A stretch of 64,000 bases of DNA from Cupriavidus taiwanensis LMG 19424 (GCF_000069785.1 NC_010529.1:62001-126000), one strand, 5' to 3'; numbered from the stretch's first letter, positions 44,829 to 53,697 are shown. A program made the numbers and translations. The notes: a model not told the origin generated them from the letters alone.

Positions 44829-47040
44829 ATGTCTGTCTCCTACGACCCCAGGCAAATCGCAGCATGGCTGGACTCCTTCACGGTGTCCAAGGCCCGCTCC
44901 TATGCGAGCGCAGTCTCGGAACTCCGCTGGATCGACGGGGATACTTTAGCGGGTCTGGTGCAAGGCACACGTTCGCGTCCGTACGACGTGCGTGCGTATT
45001 TCCACGACATCGACGAAGACATGTGGGTGGAAGGGGAATGCACGTGTCCGGTCGGCGTTGACTGCAAGCACGTTGCCGCGCTGCTGATCGCCGGGCTTGC
45101 GCTTCAGCCCAAGCCATCGGCCACTGGCGTGCGCGCCGAACTGGTGACCTGGCTCGAAGGTTTTCGCGCCCGACGCACGGCGGCCACTCCCGCTGCCAAG
45201 AAAAAGTCTGCCAAAGCCACGCATGCACTGGCTTACGTGATTGAACAATCCTATCGCGGCGCCGAGATCTTTCTGTACAAGGCCCGCGTGGGCGCTGACG
45301 GGACGATTCGCTCGCTGGACGATCCGTGGCAGAACGTGGAGAAAGCGCTGATCCAGCCGCCGAAATTTGTCACCGAGGAAGATCTGCCGATCCTGCGCGG
45401 GCTGTGGCTGGGCCGCTCTGGCGCCTATTCCGGAGGTTTCAGTTTAGAGGGCACAACCGGTGCCGCTACCCTGGAGAAGCTGATCGCTACCGGCCGCCTG
45501 TTTGCCTCTTCCGCTGTGGGTACGATGCACCCCGGAACGCCCTGTCTCGTGCACAGCGGGCCCGCACGCAGCGCACAGATTACGTGGCAAGCGCAGGCCG
45601 ACTCACGCGTGCGGCCAGTCTTGCAGGCCGAGCCACCCGCCACCCTGTTGCTGACGACCACCCAGCCATGCTGGTATGTGGATGCGCATTCGGGCGAATC
45701 CGGACTCCTCGCCTTACCGTGGCCCGCGGAGCAGGTCGCGGATTTCCTGTCGATGCCGGCCATCACGCTCGACGAAGCGGCACTCGTTGGCAGTGTGCTA
45801 CGTGAAATTGCCCCGGACCTCCCTGCGCCACCAGCGGCCGACGCGTCGTCCATTCAGATGATCGACTCCGTACCGGTCCCAGTCCTGGCTCTGGATACCC
45901 TGCCGGTCTGGGGCGCGGGCTGGTCGCCGTCTGCTTCCCAGGGCGGATTGGATTTTGCGACGGTCAGCTTTGATTACGCGAGTCACAGCCTTCCCGCAAA
46001 CAGCAACACGACCCTGGTTCGAACCGCTGGCGGTGAAGTCATACAGATCCGAAGGTCAACTGAGCTCGAGCGCAAACGTCTGACAGAGCTACAGAAGGCC
46101 GGTTTCCGAAAGATTCCGGCCCATCGCGCTCAGGGCCCGAAAGCGTTTCCGCCTGGCTTGCTGGGCCCCGAGGATGACGGCGGCTGGCCAGACCTCATGA
46201 CGCTGGTATTGCCCGCGCTCCGGGCAAGCGGCTGGCGCGTCGTCATGACCGACGCGTTTCGACACAACGTGATCGAGATCGAGGCCATTGACGGCAACTT
46301 GCGTCCGACCGGCGATGGCTGGTTTGACGTCGAGATGGGCATCACCGTCAATGGTCGCACGGTGCGCCTGGAACTACTGCTGGCAGACCTCTTTCGTCGG
46401 GACTCGCGCTGGCTGTCAGGCCAGCTCGAGACCATCGCTGACGACGAAGCGATCGACCTGAAAACCGATCGCAACGAACGGCTGCGCCTACGGGCGGACC
46501 GGCTCAAGCCGGTCGTGCGCGTGCTGATCGACCTGTTCGACTCGCTGGGCACCGGCATGCGCATTTCCAAGTGGGATGCGGCGCGACTCCATGCCCTGGA
46601 TCAGACCGGGCGCTGGCAGTTTCATGGCGACGCATCGATCCGATTGCTCGCGCAGCGTCTGATGGCGGGTCGTGGCGTGACGGACGTGCCAGTGCCGCGT
46701 GGGCTGAAGGCCGACCTGCGTGCTTACCAGCGCCAGGGACTTGCCTGGATGCAGTTCCTGCGCGAGCACGGGCTATCCGGCGTGCTTGCCGACGATATGG
46801 GCCTCGGCAAGACCATCCAGGCACTTGCACACATCCTCACCGAAAAGGAACGTGGCAGGCTGGACCGGCCAGCACTGATCGTCGTGCCGACCACGCTCAT
46901 GCACAACTGGTGCGAGGAAGCGCAGCGCTTCACTCCGAGGCTACGCGTGCTGGCTCTGCACGGATCCCAGCGTCACGAGCGCTTTGACCAGATCGGCGAG
47001 CATGATCTCATCCTGACCACCTACGCTTTGCTTCGATTCG
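44829..47040 (+). pseudogene. SWIM-SNF2 helicase, C-terminal half lost
   Basis: The protein starts with a SWIM zinc finger (C71, C73, C79, H81) and a long middle region. The SNF2 ATPase begins with LRAYQRQGLAWMQFL and Walker A DDMGLGKT at about 655-661, then LIVVPTTLMHNWCEEA and DLILTTYALLRFD. Just after that motif, near 47040, homology ends and the reading frame enters antisense of a JetA-like gene, stopping at 47189. The DEAH box and the whole second RecA lobe are absent, so remodelling activity is impossible. The 5' part looks undamaged, so the break is recent. Confidence 0.88.
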
Positions 47041-47859
47041 ACCCAGTAGCCATTCGTAGACGGTTGGTCCAGTGTGCTCCTTTGCCGCCCAGTGGGCGAT
47101 GTCGTGCAACTGCTCGTCAATCCGACGAAACTTCGCATCGTTTACCTGGCGCAGTCGCTCGAGGTTCTGTCGAATGGCTTCCCGGTTGAGCATCGCATTG
47201 TCCGCGGTCAACTGCTTGGAGTACTCGCGCTGGAAACGGTCAAGAAATTCGACGAATTCGCTCCATTGCCGTTGGACCGAGGCTGTCTGCATTAGGTGGC
47301 GCACGAGTTCCTGGAAGTAATCGATGCCTTCGGTTAGGTCCTCGATAACCTTCTCGGCGTACTCGTAGGCGTCGACCAGGTCGTGAGCATCGCCGCGGGC
47401 TTGAAGCGCTGCTTCGAGCGCATTGCGGCAGCCGCGCATGTTTCGCTGGCGACTTCGACCCGGCCGGTCAAGCATCCAGAGCGCCTCGGCAAGGAGTTTG
47501 CCCGGGCGCGAGAATCGAAATGCCGTGACCAGGCCATGCCGGTCTGCGAACTGTTCAAGCCAGCCGTCGGTCAGAAGGGCCCGCATCAGCAGGTTCGTCA
47601 GTTGCACTGGCTCACCGTCTGCGCTGCTGAATTCGTCGGGCTCAGCTTCCGTGGTCAGCCGGTCGGGGTTGTCACGCACGACCGCCATGAGCAGTTCGCG
47701 TAGCAAGTCACGCGTCATTGTGTGCGCATAGTCGGCTGCTGGCCCGTGCAGGCGCTCGTACAAAGCGCGCAAGCAAGCGACAACGAGCTCCCGACGTGAG
47801 CTGTTCAGGGGCCTGAAGAAACGTTTGCGCTCGGCCTCGAAGAACACGGGTTGACTCAT
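47030..47859 (-). pseudogene. jetA: Wadjet JetA-like protein, C-terminal half lost
   Basis: About 275 residues match the JetA family (the kleisin/MukF-like subunit of Wadjet, which blocks plasmids): KRFFRPLNSSRRELVVACLRALYERLHGPAADYAHTMTR, RFSRPGKLLAEALWMLDRPGRSRQRNMRGCRNAL, DAYEYAEKVIEDLTEGIDYFQELV and EWLLGRIE. Full JetA is near 480 residues. Homology ends at about 47030, and the last codons AKRRWSG are antisense helicase sequence. JetB, JetC and JetD are not in the window, so no system works from here. Assignment is from motif memory. Confidence 0.7.
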
Positions 47860-48248
47860 GGAATATTTCCCCCGTGCAGCGGCGGCAGCGAGACGACCTG
47901 AGGAACGAGGTCCCTCATTTCACCACCTTCTTGGCGACAGACTTCTTGAGCGGCACGGGCTCGTCGTCCGATGATCGATGGCCAGCACCTCAATGCTGTG
48001 GCACTGGCGGTAGCCAAGGATAAGCACTTCAAACATGTTGGCAAATCGGCGACCTTTTCCAACGGTCGCCGCCTCCCAAGCCCCCCCGGAATTGCAACGT
48101 TAGCTTGATGGTTGCCACTTCGGTTTTGGTCCTTGCGTGCACCACAGCGCCCTCTCTCGGCTTCAGGTATTGCCCCTTATATCGTAGTTCGAAATCCCCC
48201 TCAACCACCGACTAGCGGGGTCTGGCGCCTACCGATAAAGGCGCAGAA
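47860..48248. other. Fragments of unknown genes
   Basis: On the minus strand some readable but broken stretches are seen: GDFELRYKGQYLKPREGAVVH (about 48140-48210), FEVLILGYRQCHSIEVLAIDH (about 47965-48035) and VPLKKSVAKKVVK before a stop near 47917. They are in different frames and look like the end of a decayed gene upstream of jetA. Confidence 0.4.
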
Positions 48249-48701
48249 CTAAGTGTTCCACCACTTGCGCAGCAAATCTATCAGCTGACGAATAAGTCCC
48301 GGCGCTGTTCCCGAGGTTGGAGGGTTGTTCCCAGTCTGCCTTTCCGACGCGGCATTGGTTCGACTGACATAGCGCTCCATGTCGCGCCGATCACGCTGCC
48401 GTACCGATTCAATGGCTTTGGCATCGAATGCTCCGGCCTTGATTACCTGGTTCCGGATTATGTTGTAGTGTGACTTACAGGCGTATTTCCAGTTTCCAAC
48501 AGATGGCAAAAGGGTCACCGCCTCTCCCTCTTTCCGGATTCGCCATTTCGCTGGGTTTAGCGGTGTGATAACCTTTTCACCGCAACCACAGCAGCAAAGA
48601 TGGGCAGCAGTCTCGAACTCCTCACTAATATAAAGGACGCCCTCTTCTAAATTGGCTGGAAAATGTTCCACATATTCCGGGCGGATCGTGCGTATCTTCA
48701 T
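48249..48701 (-). CDS. DUF6527 zinc-binding protein of the Ubl cassette
   Basis: A 150-residue protein. A cysteine-rich knuckle (HLCCCGCGEKVITPL, Cys36-38 and Cys40) and a later CKSH pair (Cys75, His78) probably bind zinc in a treble-clef-like fold. The C-terminal third is low-complexity and ends in RQLIDLLRKWWNT. The pattern is that of DUF6527 proteins, which are found beside ThiF/ubiquitin-like genes. By position it could act like an E3 ligase or adaptor, but this is inference. The ATG at 48701 overlaps the ThiF stop (ATGA), so the two are coupled. Confidence 0.75.
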   Translation of the reverse strand: MKIRTIRPEYVEHFPANLEEGVLYISEEFETAAHLCCCGCGEKVITPLNPAKWRIRKEGEAVTLLPSVGNWKYACKSHYNIIRNQVIKAGAFDAKAIESVRQRDRRDMERYVSRTNAASERQTGNNPPTSGTAPGLIRQLIDLLRKWWNT

Positions 48702-49870
48702 TGATGGGTGCACTGGTTCCAGGAGCACTTATAATTGATCACGTTTGGCGAGATTTCATCCGTAAAGAACTGCAGATGCTGCTTGTATCGGATTAAGGCT
48801 AAATTTGCGTTGATCGAATTGAGCTCAGCCAATTGAATGTTGCCATAGACTGCCTCATCGGAATCATCGGCAGTCGGAAGGGAGTCAACCAGATACGCGG
48901 TGTCTGGTGTGACCAATGTTACCCGCGCCCGGCCGTGTAGCTTGAGAAGATCCGGCTTCTTGTCCACACCAATGCCTACATCAATGAACGGGATACGGGC
49001 GTTCGCCAAGTACCGTGCGATGAGACCGCGCGACGGGCCATGGTCGACCGCAATAAATACAAACTGACAATCGTGCAATTGCCCGAGGTTGGCTTCGGCC
49101 ACCATCTCCGGATGACTAACAATGCCGGTTCTGAACTGGCTGAAGGTTTGCTGCAGAAGGTCCGTCTTCTTGTGCTTACCGTACACAGTTTCTATTGGCA
49201 GTGCGCCCGGCACCCGGAACGCATTATGTGGCTCGATGATATCACCATCAAACAGGTGAATCTCTGCCACCGGCGTCTTCGCCAGACCGTCGAGAATATA
49301 AGCCCCGGTTCCACCTAGCCCGACGATCGCCACCTTTTTAAGCTCAAGTTTGGCCTCGTATGCTTCGAGCCCGGCCCTCGCAGTGGCCCAGTTCGGATAG
49401 TGAAAAACCGACGCCGTGTCCCGGCGTGTAAAGCTACCCCTCCCGCGCGCACTAGCCGTGGAATCAATGGCCGAAGCGTAGCTGCCTAGTTTGCGAATGT
49501 AGTGGGTCAGCTTGTTGTAATAGCAACTGAGCATATCGCCGATTGGTTCCGGCTTATATGAAAGTTGGCAAAGTGCAGTTCGCCCCGCCACAGTCTGGGG
49601 AGTGGAATTAGCCACCATCGCACTTTCCAGCGAAACACCGTCATCCCTGTATGGAATCGACCCAGTAAAAAACACCCAGTGGTCGAGGATCGCGGGTACG
49701 CCGGCATGCTCGGCGTACGTCGAAATCATAGTCCCATAGCCAAGCGTACGGGACTGCTTGACATAAGGCACCCTGTGGACGATCAGGTGGCTGCCTTCAA
49801 GGCTGATCTCGTAACCCTCGTCAACGAGACGCTGCAAGTCGGCATTAGGAGCGGTTCGATTTGCCAGCAT
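48698..49870 (-). CDS. ThiF/E1-like protein with DUF6791-type N-terminal domain
   Basis: A 390-residue protein. Residues 1-165 resemble DUF6791 (HWVFFTGSIPYRDDG, LCQLSYKPEPIGDMLSCYYNKLTHYI), a possible E2-like or accessory domain with Cys101 and Cys116. Residues 175-390 are a Rossmann ThiF/E1 domain: VAIVGLGGTGAYILDGL (184-189 is the ATP loop), LFDGDIIEPHNAFR and KHKK as the E1 basic pair. The usual crossover-loop cysteine is absent; the only other cysteines are 268, 382 and 387. It should adenylate the C-terminus of a ubiquitin-like protein. The start (49870) overlaps the Ubl gene by 26 bases. Confidence 0.8.
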   Translation of the reverse strand: MLANRTAPNADLQRLVDEGYEISLEGSHLIVHRVPYVKQSRTLGYGTMISTYAEHAGVPAILDHWVFFTGSIPYRDDGVSLESAMVANSTPQTVAGRTALCQLSYKPEPIGDMLSCYYNKLTHYIRKLGSYASAIDSTASARGRGSFTRRDTASVFHYPNWATARAGLEAYEAKLELKKVAIVGLGGTGAYILDGLAKTPVAEIHLFDGDIIEPHNAFRVPGALPIETVYGKHKKTDLLQQTFSQFRTGIVSHPEMVAEANLGQLHDCQFVFIAVDHGPSRGLIARYLANARIPFIDVGIGVDKKPDLLKLHGRARVTLVTPDTAYLVDSLPTADDSDEAVYGNIQLAELNSINANLALIRYKQHLQFFTDEISPNVINYKCSWNQCTHQ

Positions 49871-50081
49871 CAAATTTCATCCCATTCTCGAGATCCACCG
49901 ATTGACCGGGCGTCAAGCTTCCCACCTTATGACCGTGCTTCCAATCCACGTCATACAAGCCAAGGTCAACGCCCGACACGTTAATGTTGGCCAACTCCAA
50001 AACTTTCTCGAAAGTGATTTGTGGGCCCGTCACCTTCTTGGGGTCCGTGTTGATGAAAATCTGAAACTCATGGGGATTCAT
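49845..50081 (-). CDS. Multiubiquitin-type ubiquitin-like protein (single domain)
   Basis: A 78-residue protein with the fold pattern of the multiubiquitin domain: FQIFINTDPKKVTGPQITFEKVLELANI (strand-turn-strand-helix), GLYDVDWKH and SVDLENGMKFDAG. Most relatives have two or more such domains; here there is one. No Gly-Gly is present at the C-terminus (…GKSNRS). The start at 50081 follows cgagga. It is the third gene of the minus-strand run and overlaps the ThiF gene. It is the likely substrate of that enzyme. Confidence 0.72.
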   Translation of the reverse strand: MNPHEFQIFINTDPKKVTGPQITFEKVLELANINVSGVDLGLYDVDWKHGHKVGSLTPGQSVDLENGMKFDAGKSNRS

Positions 50082-50251
50082 AGTGGTCCTCGTTAGGCAG
50101 TAATTCAAAGGTCTAAACGTGCGTCATTGCACGCACAACAATGCATACAACACATCACTTCAATGCAAGTTAACTCGGCCCCCATTGCACTGGTGAACGG
50201 TGTCGGCCTCAAACCGGGCATTCCAGCTGCCCGTAGAAAGTGACGCGATGA

Positions 50252-50437
50252 TTAGCGACTGCTGTTCGGCGTGATCTTTACTGGAGTCCAGGTACGCCCA
50301 GGCTTAGTCGTCGTGGGCAGTGACCTGTTGTCTGGCACTGTGGCGTAGTTCCGCTGCTTGCCACCGCGCGGACCAATCTCCTGGTAGATCCCGCCCTTGT
50401 TTCCGGTGCTTTCACCCGGCTTCTTCGTGGTCACCAT
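50252..50437 (-). CDS. YjzC-like small protein
   Basis: A 61-residue protein (KPGESTGNKGGIYQEIGPRGGKQRN ... LPTTTKPGRTWTPVKI). The spaced Gly-Gly-x-Tyr, GPRGG and LPxTxKPG pattern resembles YjzC-like proteins, whose function is unknown. It lies between DUF3892 and the Ubl gene with a good Shine-Dalgarno (aaggaggt). It may only be a passenger, or a substrate or tag of the cassette. Confidence 0.6.
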   Translation of the reverse strand: MVTTKKPGESTGNKGGIYQEIGPRGGKQRNYATVPDNRSLPTTTKPGRTWTPVKITPNSSR

Positions 50438-50465
50438 AGGGACCTCCTTAGGTAGATTGGCGTTA

Positions 50466-50750
50466 CTACAACGGACACTGGTTCAGCGCCAGCAGGTTGT
50501 TGTTCCAGCGGCCGTCCGCATGTGTGCGCAGATACGGTGCCTTCCCAGCGTCCCGGACCACGCCAATGTCGGCGCGCTTGCCTGTAGACGGGTCCAACAC
50601 ATAGAACGTGTTGGTCTTGGCATCGATGCTTTGGATTACCTGTTCGCGTGTCCACATCCAATCCGCGGCTGGATTACCCAGATGTGTGATGTGTTCGTGC
50701 GGGCTCTGTGGGTTGGGCTTACTGATACAAGTTACACGTGCGTCAGCCAT
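50466..50750 (-). CDS. DUF3892 family protein
   Basis: A 94-residue protein with the DUF3892 pattern: ARVTCISKPNPQSPHEHITHLGNP near the N-terminus, VIQSIDAKTNTFYVLDPSTGKRADIGVV and the end YLRTHADGRWNNNLLALNQCPL. Function unknown. Shine-Dalgarno aaggaag lies before the ATG. It is the first gene of the minus-strand run and starts 133 bases from the divergent XRE gene. Confidence 0.8.
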   Translation of the reverse strand: MADARVTCISKPNPQSPHEHITHLGNPAADWMWTREQVIQSIDAKTNTFYVLDPSTGKRADIGVVRDAGKAPYLRTHADGRWNNNLLALNQCPL

Positions 50751-50798
50751 AACAATCTTCCTTTCTTTCTTGCTGCTGCCAGAAGCGTCATCTACAAT

Positions 50799-50886
50799 AT
50801 GACGAATTCGTCATGCTCCTGACCGAAAGAGAGGCCCCGCGGGGCCATGACGAATCAGTCAATTTTTACTATACGCTTTCGTCATG
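50799..50886. promoter_or_regulatory. Divergent promoter region with repeated XRE operators
   Basis: A perfect palindrome ATGACGAATTCGTCAT is at 50799-50814, a near copy ATGACGAATCAGTCAA at 50847-50862, and a half-site TTTCGTCAT overlaps the XRE start. A GC-rich palindrome (ggccccgcggggcc) lies at 50833-50846. The spacing fits a regulator that controls both its own gene and the Ubl operon. Confidence 0.75.
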
Positions 50887-51246
50887 TCGCAGTCAACACC
50901 CCCGCCCACCTCACCGTCCGCCGTCTTTCCAAGTCGATTGCGAACGGCGCGTGAGTATCGCGGCCTGAACCAGGGCGAACTAGCCCAAAAGGCCGGGATG
51001 CAGCCGTCCGCGATTTCTCACTTCGAAACTGGCACCCGAAAACCATCCTTTGATAACTTGCGCATCTTGGCTGACAGCCTTGATGTCACTACTGATTACC
51101 TTCTAGGCCGTGTTGAGGACTTCAAGGCTCTGGCTGGAGCGGATCGCCTTCATAGGCATTATGGGTCACTTCAACCATCGGACCGAAAGATGGCCGACGA
51201 TCTGATAACCATGCTTGCCAAGCGCGCGCAGGAAAAAGGCAAATAA
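50884..51246 (+). CDS. XRE-family transcriptional regulator
   Basis: A 120-residue regulator with a classical HTH_3 domain at about 18-75: LRTAREYRGLNQGELAQKAGMQPSAISHFETGTRKPSFDNLRILADSLDVTTDYLLG. It is paired with an ImmA/IrrE peptidase gene that overlaps its stop by one base (TAATG). In such pairs the regulator represses mobile or defence genes until the peptidase cleaves it. The palindromes just upstream suggest that it represses itself and the divergent Ubl run. Confidence 0.92.
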   Translation: MSQSTPPPTSPSAVFPSRLRTAREYRGLNQGELAQKAGMQPSAISHFETGTRKPSFDNLRILADSLDVTTDYLLGRVEDFKALAGADRLHRHYGSLQPSDRKMADDLITMLAKRAQEKGK

Positions 51247-52124
51247 TGATAAAAGCCGATCCCTATGCCTTTGCCTCTCTCGCCGCGGAACAGATCATCA
51301 AGGGCCTTGGGATCGCTGCACTTCCGGTCGACCCTAAAGCAATCGCTCGCGACTGCGGCATCGAGGTGGTCGCGAAGCCCATGGAAAATGAAGGTGTCTC
51401 AGGAATGCTTGTCCGGTATGGCAATGACTTCGCCATTGCCTATGCCACGCACCATGAGAATGAAGGCTTTGAGAACTTCAGCGTCGGTCACGAGCTAGGC
51501 CACTACTACCTGCCCGGCCACGTAGATGCCGTCATCGTTGGCGACGCCGGCTCGCATGTGTCACGCGCAGGATATTTGTCTGGAGACAAGTATGAAGCGG
51601 AGGCCGATCGCTTTGCCGCAAGCTTCCTGATGCCTCGCCATCTGTTCTTTCCGGCACTTGAGCGTGCCGGTGTCGGTCTTGCGGCTATCGAAAGACTTGC
51701 GGTGCTGTGCAAGACGTCCATCCATGCCACGGCAATTCGATATGCGCAATGCACTCGCGAGGCTGTGGCGATCATCGTTAGCCGCAGCGGCATCATTGAC
51801 CACTGTTTTATGTCTGAGGCGCTAAGGAATCTTGATGGGATTGATTGGCTTAGGAAGCGGAAAGCGGTACCGCAAAATACAGCCACCTACGCGTTCAACC
51901 AGGACCCGGTCAATGTGCGACACGGGAACCGCGTCGAAGAAGGTTCAAATCTCCAACACTGGTTCGGCGGCCGACGCAGCATCGAGATCTGCGAAGACGT
52001 TGTTGGTCTTGGCCGCTATGGCAAAACACTGACAGTGCTTTACGACATCGACCTACCCTCCCCAGAAGACGAGGAGGAAGAGCGATCTCTTATCGAGTCT
52101 TGGACCCCGCGATTCAAGCGATAG
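51246..52124 (+). CDS. ImmA/IrrE-family metallopeptidase
   Basis: A 292-residue protein. The zinc motif HELGH is at 82-86 (FSVGHELGHYYLPGH), and the third ligand is likely in YEAEADRFAASFLMP (about 117-130). This domain cleaves partner XRE repressors in response to a signal such as DNA damage. The C-terminal half (about 180-292) is not recognised and has EICEDVVGLGRYGKTLTVL and an acidic DEEEER run. The start overlaps the XRE gene stop, so they are translated together. Confidence 0.9.
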   Translation: MIKADPYAFASLAAEQIIKGLGIAALPVDPKAIARDCGIEVVAKPMENEGVSGMLVRYGNDFAIAYATHHENEGFENFSVGHELGHYYLPGHVDAVIVGDAGSHVSRAGYLSGDKYEAEADRFAASFLMPRHLFFPALERAGVGLAAIERLAVLCKTSIHATAIRYAQCTREAVAIIVSRSGIIDHCFMSEALRNLDGIDWLRKRKAVPQNTATYAFNQDPVNVRHGNRVEEGSNLQHWFGGRRSIEICEDVVGLGRYGKTLTVLYDIDLPSPEDEEEERSLIESWTPRFKR

Positions 52125-52151
52125 TAGGCGGACGATGCAGCCTAGCGAATT

Positions 52152-52198
52152 TTTATCGATATAGTGGGCGGCGTTTAGCCGCCCACTATATCGATAAA
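52152..52198. terminator. Long perfect hairpin after the ImmA gene
   Basis: A perfect 21-bp inverted repeat (tttatcgatatagtgggcggc with its complement) has the loop gttta and lies 27 bases after the peptidase stop. A terminator is the simplest reading, but no T-run follows. The length and AT/GC layout are also like recombination or phage-end sites. Confidence 0.55.
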
Positions 52199-53105
52199 CG
52201 GGAAGGACGTATGCTTGGCGACTTACTACCATCGGCTATCCAATTGCAGCAAAAGGACCATCCCCGTGTCGCGCTCGGAACGGCAACAGCGCTCAACGTC
52301 AATGCGAGACTGGCCGCCAGACACACGAAGCGCGTTGCCCTTTGGCGACATCTGCCGCGGAAGGTCGTGGAATGTCGGTCGGCCCCGCGCCGCGCCTTGC
52401 CTTCTGGCCGGCCTTGGTGTTGCCCCGCGATCGGCAATAGACATACGGGGGGGCTATGTCAAAAACCGTGAGAGGGGAGCGCCTTTGTTGCTGCTGTCGT
52501 TTGCCATATGACCCGATTGTAGGAAACCGGAATTAGCCGGACTACTCCAGTTCGCCGGACTGAAAATCCGGAATTGGCCGGACTGGCTTGAAACCCCCAT
52601 GACGCTGAGCCAGGACCTGACGGTCCAGTTCCCGTCGCCAATTGGCTTGTCGGAAGTGCAATGGATGGATCAAGAAATCGGCGAGGCGGCCGTCAATATG
52701 GGAAACTTCATTTCCTGTCTGCGCCATGCGTTACGCCCCCATCCAAGACCAGCACCTCGCCATCCCAGCTTGCGACCGCGTCTGGCGGGCGCAGCCTGAA
52801 CGACGTTTTGACGTCGAAGACCTCATCCAAGCATGCGTTCCAGACGCCGCTACCTGTGATCCAAGCTTTGTGGCGGACGGGATTCGGGAGTGGTTTGATA
52901 GTTTCGGGGTCGGCATTCCGACGTGGCGGGTGGCGTCACAAGATGGATAAGATGGCCCGCACCGGCGCTACGACATTTTCGACCTTGACTACCTGATTGC
53001 CGTCAGCGTCGGCCAACGGCCGAGGCCGTGTGGAAGCGCTCCGAGGACGCGCTGCGCGCATCCATATATGCAACTCATGCTGGGTGCTTCCAATTTTGGC
53101 CCCTG
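52199..53105. other. No recognised gene; degraded DNA
   Basis: Two copies of CCGGAATTRGCCGGACT (52527 and 52568) are seen; a related CCGGAATTAGTCGGA is at 36898. The longest readable frame (52642-52950, plus strand) contains RYAPIQDQHLAIPACDRVWRAQPERRF, which I cannot assign. It looks like mobile-element debris. Confidence 0.45.
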
Positions 53106-53616
53106 ACCGGGGTCCCTTTGATTTCTCTGCAATTTGAATGTGTAGCGACCCCTAGCATTCATGCGGCTCTCCGGACTATGCCCACCTGAAATTCCCATTA
53201 AATCAATAGGTTGCTGTTACGAGTCCAGCGCGCATGCGGGTGGCGTCGGCCAACGGCGTTCGGCGTGTGCGATCGCCGCGACCGTCGGGGCTGGCCGCGC
53301 CCTGTCGCAAGGCCTGGCAGTAGGCGAGCAGGAGCTGGCGCGTGAGGTCGGACAGCGGCCCGCGCCCCTGGCGGCTCCCACCAGCCAATCAGGCGGCGCA
53401 ATTCCGCAGATTCTGGTGATGGCTACGGAGTGGGTAGCCGCTCGGCCGGCCCGTGCCAGGGCTCCAGTGGAGTAGGACCATTGGGAAATGGCGGAAAAGG
53501 ACAAGTCAGCAAGTGTCTGATTTGACGGCGATTTCAACTGAGCATCGCCCGGAAACCCGTATGGGTGCTAGGGGTGGCTACCCCAGTAAATTGCGCGGAA
53601 ATCAAAGGGACCCCCT
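53106..53616. repeat. Pair of inverted IS-type ends around 375 bases
   Basis: 53106-53174 (ggggtccctttgatttc ... acccctagcattcatgcgg) and 53550-53616 read on the other strand (gggggtccctttgatttcc ... acccctagcacccatacggg) are the same repeat, about 75 percent alike. The multi-part end is like IS21-family ends. The DNA between them has no transposase gene, so this is a deleted or non-autonomous element. Confidence 0.6.
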
Positions 53617-53697
53617 CTCGGCGCACCGAAATGTGTGTAGGTCTGGCAGCACAACCACTGTCAAGAAAAAGCTCGCCGAGGTGGGTTGATAGGCCGC

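Noticed and set aside
50252..50437. Idea that the YjzC-like protein is a second ubiquitin-like substrate because of its Gly-Gly pairs
   Set aside because: The Gly-Gly pairs are internal (GNKGG, GPRGG) and the C-terminus is Asn-Ser-Ser-Arg; no ubiquitin-like fold pattern is visible.
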